A DNA stretch of 64,000 bases from Flavobacterium turcicum (GTDB lineage Bacteria; Bacteroidota; Bacteroidia; Flavobacteriales; Flavobacteriaceae): the NCBI RefSeq assembly GCF_011365745.1, contig NZ_JAAOBY010000008.1, forward strand, positions 62,001 to 126,000, given 5' to 3'. A model generated the notes under the pieces. That model saw only the letters and a program-made list of their open reading frames with translations, had not been told where the DNA came from and did not search any database. Positions 18,718-26,906 of the stretch are shown in pieces (position 1 is the stretch's first letter; the number at the start of each line of letters is the position of its first letter). Position numbers and translations under genes: made by a program.

Positions 18718-20073
18718 ATGCGTACACATTTTATAGCTATCGGAGGCAGTGCCATGCACAATCTTGCTTTAGCCTTACACAACAAAGGATATCAAGTAAC
18801 AGGTAGCGACGATGCTATTTTTGAACCTTCAAAATCACGTCTAGAAAAAAAAGGAATTTTGCCTGTTGAATTAGGTTGGTTTCCTGAAAAAATCACACAA
18901 GATATTGATGCCGTAATTTTAGGAATGCATGCTAAAGCAGACAATCCTGAATTGTTAAAAGCACAAGAATTGGGTTTAAAGATTTACTCTTACCCAGAAT
19001 TTTTATACGAGCAGTCTAAAAATAAAACGCGCGTTGTAATTGGTGGTTCTCACGGAAAAACAACCATTACATCGATGATTTTACATGTAATGCATTACCA
19101 TGACATTGCAGTCGATTATATGGTGGGTGCACAATTAGAAGGTTTTGATACGATGGTACATCTCACCGAAGAAAATGATTTTATCGTACTCGAAGGCGAT
19201 GAATACTTGTCGTCACCTATTGATCGCCGGCCAAAATTTCATTTATACCAGCCGAATATTGCTTTGATTTCAGGTATTGCTTGGGATCACATTAACGTGT
19301 TTCCAACGTATGAAAATTACGTTAATCAATTTGAGATTTTCATCGAAAAAATAACCAACGGAGGTATTTTAGTTTACAATGAAAATGATTCGGAGGTAAA
19401 ACGAGTAGCTGAAGCGGCAACTAATCCTATCCGTAAAATGGCATACAGCACTCCTGATTACACAGTTGCTGACGGAGTAACTTTATTAGAAACCCCTGAT
19501 GGAGCGATGCCTATTGCAGTTTTTGGCGCTCATAATTTGAATAATTTAGCGGGAGCCAAATGGATTTGCCAAAATATGGGCGTGGATGAAGCTGATTTTT
19601 ATGAAGCCATTGCTAGTTTTACAGGAGCTTCTAAACGTTTAGAAAAAATAGCCGAGGGAAAAGGCAAAGTAGCTTACAAAGATTTTGCGCATTCGCCAAG
19701 TAAAGTGGCCGCAACAACAAAGGCAGTAAAAGAACAATATCCGAACAGAAAACTGGTGGCTTGCTTAGAGTTGCATACCTACAGTAGTTTGAATGCTGAA
19801 TTTTTAAAAGAATATGAAGGTGCACTAAATCACGCTGATGTAGCTGTAGTTTTTTATTCGCCAGATGCGGTAAAAATTAAACAGTTAGAAGAGGTGACTT
19901 ACGAGCAAATTGCCAAGGCTTTCAATCGCGAAGATTTAGTGATTTACACTAATCCACAAGATTTTAAAGACTATCTATTTAATCTTGATTTAGACAATTC
20001 AGCTTTGCTGTTGATGAGTTCAGGCAATTATGGCGGATTGAATTTTGATGAGGTAAAACAAATTATCCAATAA
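18718..20073 (+). CDS. mpl: UDP-N-acetylmuramate:L-alanyl-gamma-D-glutamyl-meso-diaminopimelate ligase Mpl
   Basis: Mpl attaches recovered tripeptide to UDP-MurNAc in peptidoglycan recycling. The 451-residue protein is a Mur ligase. Residues 1-20 carry the MurC/Mpl-type dinucleotide-fold loop (IGGSAMHNLALALHNKGY), the ATP loop is GGSHGKTTITSM (about 105-116), a DEYLSSP segment follows, and the C-terminal domain has the FAHSPSKV motif typical of Mpl. The FAHSP region and AMHNLA rather than GMSGIA near the start argue for Mpl over MurC. No other wall genes are adjacent. Confidence 0.9.
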   Translation: MRTHFIAIGGSAMHNLALALHNKGYQVTGSDDAIFEPSKSRLEKKGILPVELGWFPEKITQDIDAVILGMHAKADNPELLKAQELGLKIYSYPEFLYEQSKNKTRVVIGGSHGKTTITSMILHVMHYHDIAVDYMVGAQLEGFDTMVHLTEENDFIVLEGDEYLSSPIDRRPKFHLYQPNIALISGIAWDHINVFPTYENYVNQFEIFIEKITNGGILVYNENDSEVKRVAEAATNPIRKMAYSTPDYTVADGVTLLETPDGAMPIAVFGAHNLNNLAGAKWICQNMGVDEADFYEAIASFTGASKRLEKIAEGKGKVAYKDFAHSPSKVAATTKAVKEQYPNRKLVACLELHTYSSLNAEFLKEYEGALNHADVAVVFYSPDAVKIKQLEEVTYEQIAKAFNREDLVIYTNPQDFKDYLFNLDLDNSALLLMSSGNYGGLNFDEVKQIIQ

Positions 20074-20083
20074 TTCAAAAAAG

Positions 20084-20542
20084 ATGAATACGTTGTATCG
20101 TTTAGAAAATACCAATAGTGATAATCCTGATTTCAGAAAATTAGTGAGCTTGTTAGACCAAAGCTTGTGGGAAACGTATCCTGAACTAAAAGCGGATTAT
20201 TGGGGCAACAACATTATTGAATTCAATCCGAATGTTGTGTTGGTATTTCGAAATGATGTAGCGGTAGCCTGTGCTTGTTTTAAAAAGTACGATACCAATT
20301 CGGTCGAAATTAAACGAATGTTTGTGAGTCCTGAGCATCGAGGTTTCGGACTTGCGCAGCACATGTTGCAGGAGTTAGAAAAAAATGCAGCAGCTTTAGG
20401 ATTCACAAGTTTAATTTTAGAAACGTTGGTGAAGCAAACGGCAGCTATTGCTTTATATAAAAGTTTTGGCTTTGATGTAGTAGAGAATTATCCTCCGTAC
20501 GAGAGCCGAGATTTAAGTGTTTGTATGCGTAAAACAATTTAA
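20084..20542 (+). CDS. GNAT-family N-acetyltransferase
   Basis: A 152-residue GNAT enzyme. The acetyl-CoA-binding motif A is seen as VEIKRMFVSPEHRGFGLAQH (RGFGLA pyrophosphate loop, about residues 70-90). A hydrophobic LILETLVKQTAAIALYKSFGF follows, the usual motif B region. The acetyl acceptor cannot be predicted. It sits 10 bases after mpl and 11 before radC, probably in the same transcript. Confidence 0.85.
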   Translation: MNTLYRLENTNSDNPDFRKLVSLLDQSLWETYPELKADYWGNNIIEFNPNVVLVFRNDVAVACACFKKYDTNSVEIKRMFVSPEHRGFGLAQHMLQELEKNAAALGFTSLILETLVKQTAAIALYKSFGFDVVENYPPYESRDLSVCMRKTI

Positions 20543-20553
20543 AGGATATTCAA

Positions 20554-21249
20554 ATGGGGGAGCAATCTTTTTTTCCGATTACCAATTGGTCCGAAGACGA
20601 TAAACCTCGGGAAAAATTAATGCTCAAAGGCAAAAGCGTCCTAAGTGATGCAGAGCTAATTGCCATTTTGATTGGATCGGGTAGTCGTAACGAATCGGCT
20701 GTTGCTTTGAGCAAACGGATTTTAGCTAGTGTCGATTCTAATTTGAATGCACTTGGGAAATTATCTTTGGCACAATTAACCCAGTTCAAGGGAATAGGCG
20801 AGGCAAAAGCAATTGCCATTATTGCTGCTTTAGAATTAGGAAGAAGAAGACGTGCAGAGGAAGCGACAGAGCTCACCAAAATAACCTCGAGCAAAATTAT
20901 TTTTGAGATCATGCAACCCATCATTGGCGAATTGCCGCACGAAGAGTTTTGGGTGATTTACATGAATAATTCTAACAAAGTAATTTATAAATCGCAACTC
21001 AGCAAAGGAGGAATCACAGGAACCTTGGTCGATGTTCGATTGGTTTACAAAATGGCACTCGAAATGGGAGCAACAGCTTTAATACTGTGCCACAATCATC
21101 CATCGGGAACTTTAGTGCCGAGTGACGCCGACAAACATATTACTAAAAAAGTAAAAACAGCAGGCGAAAGTCTCGAAATAAAAGTGTTAGACCATCTTAT
21201 TGTAACTGAAAGAAGTTATTTTAGTTTTGCTGACGAAGGATTAATGTAA
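20554..21249 (+). CDS. radC: RadC-family JAB/MPN domain protein
   Basis: A 231-residue RadC protein. The N-terminal half contains a helix-hairpin-helix segment (LTQFKGIGEAKAIAIIAALELG). The C-terminal half is a JAB/MPN metalloprotease-like domain with the HNHPSG motif and a downstream Asp (SDAD). It was once linked to DNA repair in E. coli, but later work did not support that and its real function is unclear. Full length, with no inactivating change seen. It lies between GNAT and yjjG in a tight plus-strand cluster. Confidence 0.93.
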   Translation: MGEQSFFPITNWSEDDKPREKLMLKGKSVLSDAELIAILIGSGSRNESAVALSKRILASVDSNLNALGKLSLAQLTQFKGIGEAKAIAIIAALELGRRRRAEEATELTKITSSKIIFEIMQPIIGELPHEEFWVIYMNNSNKVIYKSQLSKGGITGTLVDVRLVYKMALEMGATALILCHNHPSGTLVPSDADKHITKKVKTAGESLEIKVLDHLIVTERSYFSFADEGLM

Positions 21250-21257
21250 ATTGCACC

Positions 21258-21947
21258 ATGAAAAATACCACAATTACAGATGTTTTTTTTGACCTTGATC
21301 ACACCTTGTGGGATTTCGATAAAAACTCAGAACTTACATTTGAAAAAATATTTAAAAATCGTTTTCCAGAAGTACATACAGCACATTTTATTGAGCAGTA
21401 TGTTCCTATTAACCAAGAATGTTGGAAATTGTATCAGTTTGACAAAATTACGCACGACGAATTGCGTTATAACAGATTAAAGCTGTCCTTTGATGCTATT
21501 GGTTATCATATTTCTGATGCTGACATTGAAATCGTAGCGAACGATTATATTGCTCTTCTACCAGAGAACAATCATTTATTTGAAGGAGCTTTTGAAATTT
21601 TAGATTACCTTTCCGATCGCTATCAACTTCATATTATTACCAATGGTTTTGCCAAAGTGCAAGAAAAAAAGATGGCTAACGCAAATTTAGTCAAGTATTT
21701 TAAAACCTTAACCAATAGTGAATTGGCGGGTGTAAAAAAACCAAATACTGCTATTTTCGAATATGCTTTAGATGTAGCAAAGACCTCAAAAGAGCGTAGT
21801 GTGATGATTGGTGATAGCTTGGAGGCGGATGTTTACGGAGCGCTAAATGCTGGTTTAGATGCAATTTATTTTAATGAAGCAAAACTAAAAGTTCCTAATG
21901 ATATCAAACATGTAACTCATTTATTAGACCTTAAAAAACATTTATAA
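21258..21947 (+). CDS. yjjG: YjjG-family noncanonical pyrimidine nucleotidase
   Basis: A 229-residue HAD-superfamily phosphatase. Motif I DLDHTLWDFDKNS, motif II ITNGF, the motif III lysine in GVKKPN, and motif IV IGDSLEADVYGA are all present, with the helical cap between. YjjG dephosphorylates odd or damaged pyrimidine nucleotides and so cleans the nucleotide pool. The family match, including DHTLWDF, is good. Only 8 bases separate it from radC and 2 from the next gene. Confidence 0.88.
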   Translation: MKNTTITDVFFDLDHTLWDFDKNSELTFEKIFKNRFPEVHTAHFIEQYVPINQECWKLYQFDKITHDELRYNRLKLSFDAIGYHISDADIEIVANDYIALLPENNHLFEGAFEILDYLSDRYQLHIITNGFAKVQEKKMANANLVKYFKTLTNSELAGVKKPNTAIFEYALDVAKTSKERSVMIGDSLEADVYGALNAGLDAIYFNEAKLKVPNDIKHVTHLLDLKKHL

Positions 21948-21949
21948 TC

Positions 21950-22708
21950 ATGAAAAAATATTTCTTAGTTGCCCTGATGTTGGTTTGTAGCTTGTCTAAA
22001 GCGCAGTCTATCAACGATTACAAAGCAGTTATTGTTCCTGTTAAATATGATTGGCTTAAACTTGATAATCAATACCGACTCAATACTTTGACCAAGTTTA
22101 ATTTAGAAAAAGCAGGATTTACGGCGTTTTACAATAAAGAAAGTATACCAAGTAGTTTTAATGATCGTTGTAATTTATTATATGCTACAGTTCTTAATAA
22201 AAGTAGTTTTCTAGTTACTAAATTAGTTGTACAATTAAAAGATTGCAATGAAAAGGTAATTTTTGAGTCCGAAGTTGGAAAGAGCAAGGAGAAAGATTAT
22301 AAAGTCGCTTACACGGAATCTTTAAATGAAGCGTTCGAATCGATTTTAGCGTTAGGATATCAGTATAGTGGTACATCAGTAGTTGCTCAAGAAACAGTTG
22401 TCGCAAAACCGGCGGAGCAAATGAGCGCTCCAAAGTCGAGCGAGGTTGTTGTTGCTCCTGCTGCTTCCACAGCGTCTGTGACTTCGGGTGCTGATTTGTT
22501 GTATGCGCAAGCAACAGCGACTGGGTTTCAATTGATTGATAGTACTCCGAAAGTAGTGATGAAATTAATGAAAACTTCTCAGCCTAACTCATTTATTGCA
22601 ATCAAGGGAGAATTGCAAGGTTCTTTACTTTTAAAAGACGGACAATGGTATTTTGAATATTATAAAAATGATTTCTTACTATCCGAAAAAGTAAACGTAA
22701 AATTTTAA
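21950..22708 (+). CDS. Secreted protein of unknown function
   Basis: A 252-residue protein not recognised as any named family. A signal peptide (MKKYFLVALMLVCSLSKAQ) is followed by a globular segment (about 20-150) beginning INDYKAVIVPVKYDWL. Then comes an Ala/Pro/Val/Ser-rich low-complexity linker (about 150-180) and a short C-terminal domain ending in YFEYYKNDFLLSEKVNVKF. The layout suggests a periplasmic or surface protein with two small domains. It is the last gene of the mpl-radC-yjjG cluster, 2 bases after yjjG, and is followed by a strong terminator, so co-transcription is likely. Confidence 0.75.
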   Translation: MKKYFLVALMLVCSLSKAQSINDYKAVIVPVKYDWLKLDNQYRLNTLTKFNLEKAGFTAFYNKESIPSSFNDRCNLLYATVLNKSSFLVTKLVVQLKDCNEKVIFESEVGKSKEKDYKVAYTESLNEAFESILALGYQYSGTSVVAQETVVAKPAEQMSAPKSSEVVVAPAASTASVTSGADLLYAQATATGFQLIDSTPKVVMKLMKTSQPNSFIAIKGELQGSLLLKDGQWYFEYYKNDFLLSEKVNVKF

Positions 22709-22730
22709 GTTTCACAATTATCACACAATA

Positions 22731-22762
22731 AAAAAGCCAGAATAATTTCTGGCTTTTTTTTT
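22731..22762 (+). terminator. Terminator after the plus-strand mpl-yjjG cluster
   Basis: GCCAGAA (22736-22742) pairs with TTCTGGC (22747-22753) around a TAAT loop, flanked by A and T runs. It lies between converging genes and may also serve rarA. Confidence 0.85.
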
Positions 22763-22765
22763 GTT

Positions 22766-24043
22766 TTAATATCCGTATTTGTCCTTCCAGCGATTTTTTA
22801 AAAATTCACGAATACTGTTTTCTCTCGAGTTATTCCCAGGAACATAAATTGGAGTATTGCTCAATGCATCAGGTAAGAATTCTTGTTCTGCAAAATTATT
22901 GGCGTAATCATGAGAGTATTTGTATTCTTCTCCATAACCAAGTTCTTTCATAAGTTTGGTTGGTGCATTTCGCAAATGAATTGGAACGGGTAAATCCCCA
23001 GTTTGTTTGACGAGTTGCTGCGCCGTACCAATGGCCAGGTAAGATGCGTTACTTTTTGGCGAAGTAGCCAAATAAACTGCACACTGACTAAGTATAATTC
23101 TACTCTCAGGATAGCCAATAGTGCTTACGGCCTGAAAAGTGTTATTCGCCATGATAAAAGCCGTAGGGTTAGCGTTACCAATATCTTCACTCGATAAAAT
23201 AAGCATCCGTCTTGCAATAAATTTTACATCTTCGCCACCTTCGATCATTCGTGCTAGCCAATACACGGCTCCATTAGGATCGCTTCCGCGAATGGACTTG
23301 ATAAAAGCGGATACAATATCGTAATGCTGTTCACCTGTTTTATCGTACAAAACAGTATTTTGTTGTACGAGCGAAAAAACGAGATCATTGGTTATGTTAA
23401 CATTTTCAGATGCTGAGGCATTAATCACTAGCTCAAAAATGTTCAATAATTTTCGACCATCGCCACCAGAAAGTCGCAGTAAAGCTTCTGTTTCTTGTAA
23501 AACAATATTTTTGGTTGCGAGTATTTTGTCTTGTTTGATGGCGCGTTCCAACAAAGATTCTAAATCTTTTTTTGTAAAAGCATTTAAAATATAAACCTGA
23601 CAACGCGACAAAAGTGCAGGAATTACTTCAAAGCTCGGGTTTTCAGTTGTAGCACCAATAAGTGTAATCCAACCTTTCTCGACAGCGGCTAACAACGAAT
23701 CCTGCTGCGATTTGCTAAAGCGATGAATCTCATCAATAAAAAGGATAGGGTTTTTAGCTGTAAATAGTCCGCCACTTTGCTTGGCTTTTTCAATCACATC
23801 TCTAATATCTTTTACACCAGAATTTATAGCGCTCAAGATATAAAACGGACGTTTTGATTCTTGTGCTATGATCTGTGCCAAGGTAGTTTTACCCGTTCCA
23901 GGCGGTCCCCAAAATATTAAAGAGGGAATACTGCCACGGTTGATCTGTTGCGTTAATGACCCTTCAGGTCCTACAAGGTGTAGTTGGCTGATGTAATCCT
24001 CCAGTTTTTGAGGGCGAATGCGTTCTGCAAGTGGAGCTTCCAT
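22766..24043 (-). CDS. rarA: Replication-associated recombination protein RarA (MgsA)
   Basis: A 425-residue AAA+ ATPase that acts at stalled replication forks. Residues 1-20 resemble the conserved [17 protein letters not shown] start of RarA. Walker A is [12 protein letters not shown], Walker B is LFIDEIHRF, and sensor 1 is [12 protein letters not shown]. The C-terminal tetramerisation/lid region has [18 protein letters not shown] and the YPLR-like segments of the family. Length is normal. It is a single gene on the minus strand. Confidence 0.95.
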   Translation of the reverse strand: MEAPLAERIRPQKLEDYISQLHLVGPEGSLTQQINRGSIPSLIFWGPPGTGKTTLAQIIAQESKRPFYILSAINSGVKDIRDVIEKAKQSGGLFTAKNPILFIDEIHRFSKSQQDSLLAAVEKGWITLIGATTENPSFEVIPALLSRCQVYILNAFTKKDLESLLERAIKQDKILATKNIVLQETEALLRLSGGDGRKLLNIFELVINASASENVNITNDLVFSLVQQNTVLYDKTGEQHYDIVSAFIKSIRGSDPNGAVYWLARMIEGGEDVKFIARRMLILSSEDIGNANPTAFIMANNTFQAVSTIGYPESRIILSQCAVYLATSPKSNASYLAIGTAQQLVKQTGDLPVPIHLRNAPTKLMKELGYGEEYKYSHDYANNFAEQEFLPDALSNTPIYVPGNNSRENSIREFLKNRWKDKYGY

Positions 24044-24317
24044 TGACGTTTGTTTGCTTACAAATCGCTCACTTTTGGGAAAATGTAACGATTTAAATTA
24101 AAATGTAAAATTACTATTTTTATTAAAAGTGAATGATATTTGAAGTCTATATGTTCAATGATTTAATAGTGCGGATTGATATGACGCTTGTCTTTATTAG
24201 AAATTTAAAAATGGTTTTTCTCATAATAATTAGTTTTATATTGTATTGCTGACAAAATAGCACGCTTGATGGTGTTGGATACATTTTTGAAGTATAATCT
24301 CTATAATTCAATTTGAA
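24044..24317. other. Non-coding region between rarA and the rhomboid gene
   Basis: A 274-base AT-rich gap between divergent genes. It should hold both promoters, but no exact TAnnTTTG box with a -33 partner was found on either strand. No convincing coding frame or RNA gene was seen. Confidence 0.4.
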
Positions 24318-25109
24318 ATGGATAAAGATTTTAGATACACTCATAAAGTATTCTGGTTTCCTTTTGCTTTTGTTTTTGCGATTTGGTTGGTTTATTGGTT
24401 ACAAATTCGATTCGATTTTGATTTTGTAGAAAATGGAATTTTGCCTCGAACAGCTTCAGGTTTGCAAGGAGTGCTGTTCAGTCCATTTATTCATGCTGAC
24501 TTGGAACATCTGTATAACAATACAATTCCGTTGATTGTTTTGTTGGCTGCGATACAGTTTTTTTATGCAAGTCAAGCAAACAAGGTGATTGTACTTGGAA
24601 TCTTAGGTTCAGGACTGTTGACATGGTTAATTGGTCGGTCGAGTTACCATATTGGCGCTAGCGGATTAATCTATGTATTGTTCAGTTTTATTTTTTTTAA
24701 AGGAATTCAAACTAGATATTACCGATTAGTAGCACTCTCATTAGCTATCATTGTTGTGTATGGTGGGTTGGTTTGGTACGTTTTTCCTATGCCTGACGGT
24801 ACAGAAGGGCAGTCTGTTTCCTGGGAAGGGCATTTGTCTGGATTGCTAACGGGCTGTTTCTTGGCGGTTAGTTTTGCAACGCCAAAGTTTAAAAAAACAC
24901 CAAAATACGAATGGGAAAAACCGGACTATGACCCATCCGAAGATAAGTTTATGCAACGGTTTGATGCTGATGGAAATTTTGTGAACTTACCACCTATTGA
25001 AGAGCTAGAAATAATTGATGAACAACCTACAAGTTTATTTTATTTTACTTCAAATGCATTGGTAGTATATCATGTAAAACAAAAAAATGAACTAGAGCCG
25101 GAGCAATAG
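24318..25109 (+). CDS. Rhomboid-family intramembrane serine protease
   Basis: A 263-residue membrane protein with about six hydrophobic helices in the first 190 residues. The catalytic dyad is visible: Ser115 in HIGASGLIY and His172 in SWEGHLSG. The HADLEHLYNN loop near residue 60 is the conserved rhomboid L1/TM2 entry. Residues 195-263 form a charged cytoplasmic tail (YDPSEDKFMQRFDADGNF) common in Flavobacterial members. The substrate is unknown. It is a single gene converging on rlmB. Confidence 0.9.
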   Translation: MDKDFRYTHKVFWFPFAFVFAIWLVYWLQIRFDFDFVENGILPRTASGLQGVLFSPFIHADLEHLYNNTIPLIVLLAAIQFFYASQANKVIVLGILGSGLLTWLIGRSSYHIGASGLIYVLFSFIFFKGIQTRYYRLVALSLAIIVVYGGLVWYVFPMPDGTEGQSVSWEGHLSGLLTGCFLAVSFATPKFKKTPKYEWEKPDYDPSEDKFMQRFDADGNFVNLPPIEELEIIDEQPTSLFYFTSNALVVYHVKQKNELEPEQ

Positions 25110-25137
25110 TTCATTTTATATATTGTGATTTTAGTAT

Positions 25138-25872
25138 TTATTGACGTTGTCTCACCGCTTCATATAAGAAAGCACCACAAGCTACAGACACATTTAATGA
25201 TCCTATGGTTCCAAACATTGGTAGTTTAGCTTTTTCATCAACTAGTTTTAAAACAGATGGGTTTACACCTCTATCCTCAGAACCCATGATGATAGCCACT
25301 GGCTCATTTAAGGCTATATCGTAGATGTTTTGGTCCGTTTTCTCAGTGGCTGCGACTGTCTTTATTCCGCTAGCTTGCAGTAAAAAAAGCGCGTCTTTAA
25401 TATGTTCTACTTTACAAATTGGAATGTTAAAAACTGCTCCTGCTGAGGTTTTAACAGTGTCACCATTTACAGGTGCTGAACCTGCTTTTTGAACAATTAT
25501 TCCATTAACACCAGTGCATTCTGCGGTTCTAATAATTGCACCAAAATTACGTGCGTCAGATATTTGATCTAATATCAAAAACAAAGGCTTTTTGCCGTTT
25601 TCAATTACAGTTTCAATTAATGTTTCTAAGTCAAAGAATGAAATAGGAGAGATGGTAGCCACCGCACCTTGATGATTGTTTGGTGTTAAGCGGTTGAGTT
25701 TTTCGACAGGAACGTAAGAGAAGTTAATATTACCGCGCTTCATGACTTTCATTAAGTCTTTCATGAGTTCGCTACTAGCTTCTTTTTGAATGTATACTTT
25801 GTCAACCGTTGCGCCAGATTGTATGGCTTCGATTATTGCTCTTATTCCAAATATTTGATGTTCTTTTTCCAT
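25138..25872 (-). CDS. rlmB: 23S rRNA guanosine-2251 2'-O-methyltransferase RlmB (TrmH family)
   Basis: A 244-residue SPOUT methyltransferase. The N-terminal about 75 residues are the L30e-like substrate-binding domain (HQIFGIRAIIEAI...). The SpoU domain has motif 1 LDQISDARNFGAIIRTAE, motif 2 IIMGSEDRGVNP and motif 3 IGSLNVSVACGAFLYE, which forms the knot and binds S-adenosylmethionine. This suits RlmB, which modifies G2251 in the 23S P-loop. A close TrmH-family paralogue with another target cannot be excluded. A -7 box lies right at the start codon. Confidence 0.88.
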   Translation of the reverse strand: MEKEHQIFGIRAIIEAIQSGATVDKVYIQKEASSELMKDLMKVMKRGNINFSYVPVEKLNRLTPNNHQGAVATISPISFFDLETLIETVIENGKKPLFLILDQISDARNFGAIIRTAECTGVNGIIVQKAGSAPVNGDTVKTSAGAVFNIPICKVEHIKDALFLLQASGIKTVAATEKTDQNIYDIALNEPVAIIMGSEDRGVNPSVLKLVDEKAKLPMFGTIGSLNVSVACGAFLYEAVRQRQ

Positions 25873-25876
25873 GAGG

Positions 25877-25884
25877 CAAAGATA
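25877..25884 (-). promoter_or_regulatory. -7 box abutting the rlmB start codon
   Basis: TATCTTTG on the minus strand matches TAnnTTTG and ends four bases before the rlmB ATG, so a transcript from it would have almost no leader. Its upstream half overlaps the T run of the terminator hairpin belonging to the neighbouring Sus locus. Confidence 0.5.
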
Positions 25885-25885
25885 T

Positions 25886-25917
25886 AAAAAAAAACCACCC
25901 CGAAAAAGGGGTGGTTT
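25886..25917 (-). terminator. Terminator of the first Sus locus
   Basis: CCACCCC (25895-25901) pairs with GGGGTGG (25908-25914), extended by A/T pairs. On the minus strand a run of nine T follows. The 7-bp core is the same as in the terminator of the second Sus locus. Confidence 0.88.
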
Positions 25918-25940
25918 TAGTTGTAAAATTCATCACTTTT

Positions 25941-26894
25941 TTAGCGTGTAAAGATTGCTGGCCAGTTGGCTCCGCCTTGTCTTGTAAGTGTAGTTGTACC
26001 TGAATCGTTATAAGTACTTCTCCAGTTTAAAGTAATTGTGTTGCCTGAAGCAGCTGTAATGGTGTAAGTGTATGAGTCACCATATTGGTCTGTACCACTG
26101 GCAACTAAATTATTACAAAACCAAGTAACTCTTGAGCCAGCACTGTTCGCTGGATTGTCACCGTAGCACGAAGATCCGAACATTCCAAATGATAAATCAC
26201 TTATAGCGTAAACGCCTGGTGTTGCAGTCTCAGTAAATCGAACGGTTCCAGATACTGATGTCCCGCAAGCCGCTCCTGCAGCCTTCATGTTTGTAGTAAC
26301 GTACGTATGCGTACCAGCTAGACTCTCTGTTATAGGACAAACCACATTGGCACTGTACTGAAATGGAGATGCAAAATAAGCGCCTCCAACTACGTTGGTG
26401 TTTGAATTAGATCTTGTAAATACACGCCCGTCTTTTAAAACTTGTGCCAAACGAATTACAAATTGATCTCCACCAGTGTACTGTGCATCAGTTAAGCCAA
26501 GTTTAGTTTTCAATTCTGCTATAGTTACACTGATAACAGCTTGAGGTAATTCCCTTGTTCCAGCTGTAAAGTTTGCTGCCGCAATTGATTTAAGTAGTCC
26601 TTCAGCTTTTGGATTTGTACCATTTCCGGCAGAATTGTCAACAAATGAAACGTAAACATCAACTCTTTCAGTATCCTTGCCATCGTTTTTGTCTTGAACT
26701 TCTAGGGTTACTTGAAACTTAGCGTTTGCATCTCCAAGAGCGATACTAGGGTTGTCTACTTTAATTGTGCGAAGTGCTCCACCACCATTTACAGTGTTTT
26801 CTAAAACAAAGTCTACAGGATTATCTCCCTCACTACATGAGAATAAATAAGTAGATAGAACTACAACGCTAAGGTATTTTATTAATTTTTTCAT
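25941..26894 (-). CDS. Lipoprotein of the first SusCD locus (third gene, unknown family)
   Basis: A 317-residue lipoprotein with signal sequence MKKLIKYLSVVVLSTYLFSC; the lipobox is LFSC with Cys20. After the Cys the mature chain has a Ser/Gly/Asn-rich start and then beta-rich sequence with many Thr/Asn residues. Four or more Cys lie in the second half (CPITESLAG, GAACGTSV, SSCYGDN, FCNN). It occupies the position of SusE/SusF-type surface ligand-binding lipoproteins, 12 bases downstream of the SusD-like gene, and closes the locus before a terminator. The ligand is unknown and I did not recognise a named domain. Confidence 0.8.
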   Translation of the reverse strand: MKKLIKYLSVVVLSTYLFSCSEGDNPVDFVLENTVNGGGALRTIKVDNPSIALGDANAKFQVTLEVQDKNDGKDTERVDVYVSFVDNSAGNGTNPKAEGLLKSIAAANFTAGTRELPQAVISVTIAELKTKLGLTDAQYTGGDQFVIRLAQVLKDGRVFTRSNSNTNVVGGAYFASPFQYSANVVCPITESLAGTHTYVTTNMKAAGAACGTSVSGTVRFTETATPGVYAISDLSFGMFGSSCYGDNPANSAGSRVTWFCNNLVASGTDQYGDSYTYTITAASGNTITLNWRSTYNDSGTTTLTRQGGANWPAIFTR

Positions 26895-26906
26895 GATTTA
26901 TTTTTT

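Noticed and set aside
24147-24344. 65-codon minus-strand frame before the rhomboid gene
   Set aside because: It overlaps the rhomboid start, has no family resemblance and no ribosome-binding or promoter support.
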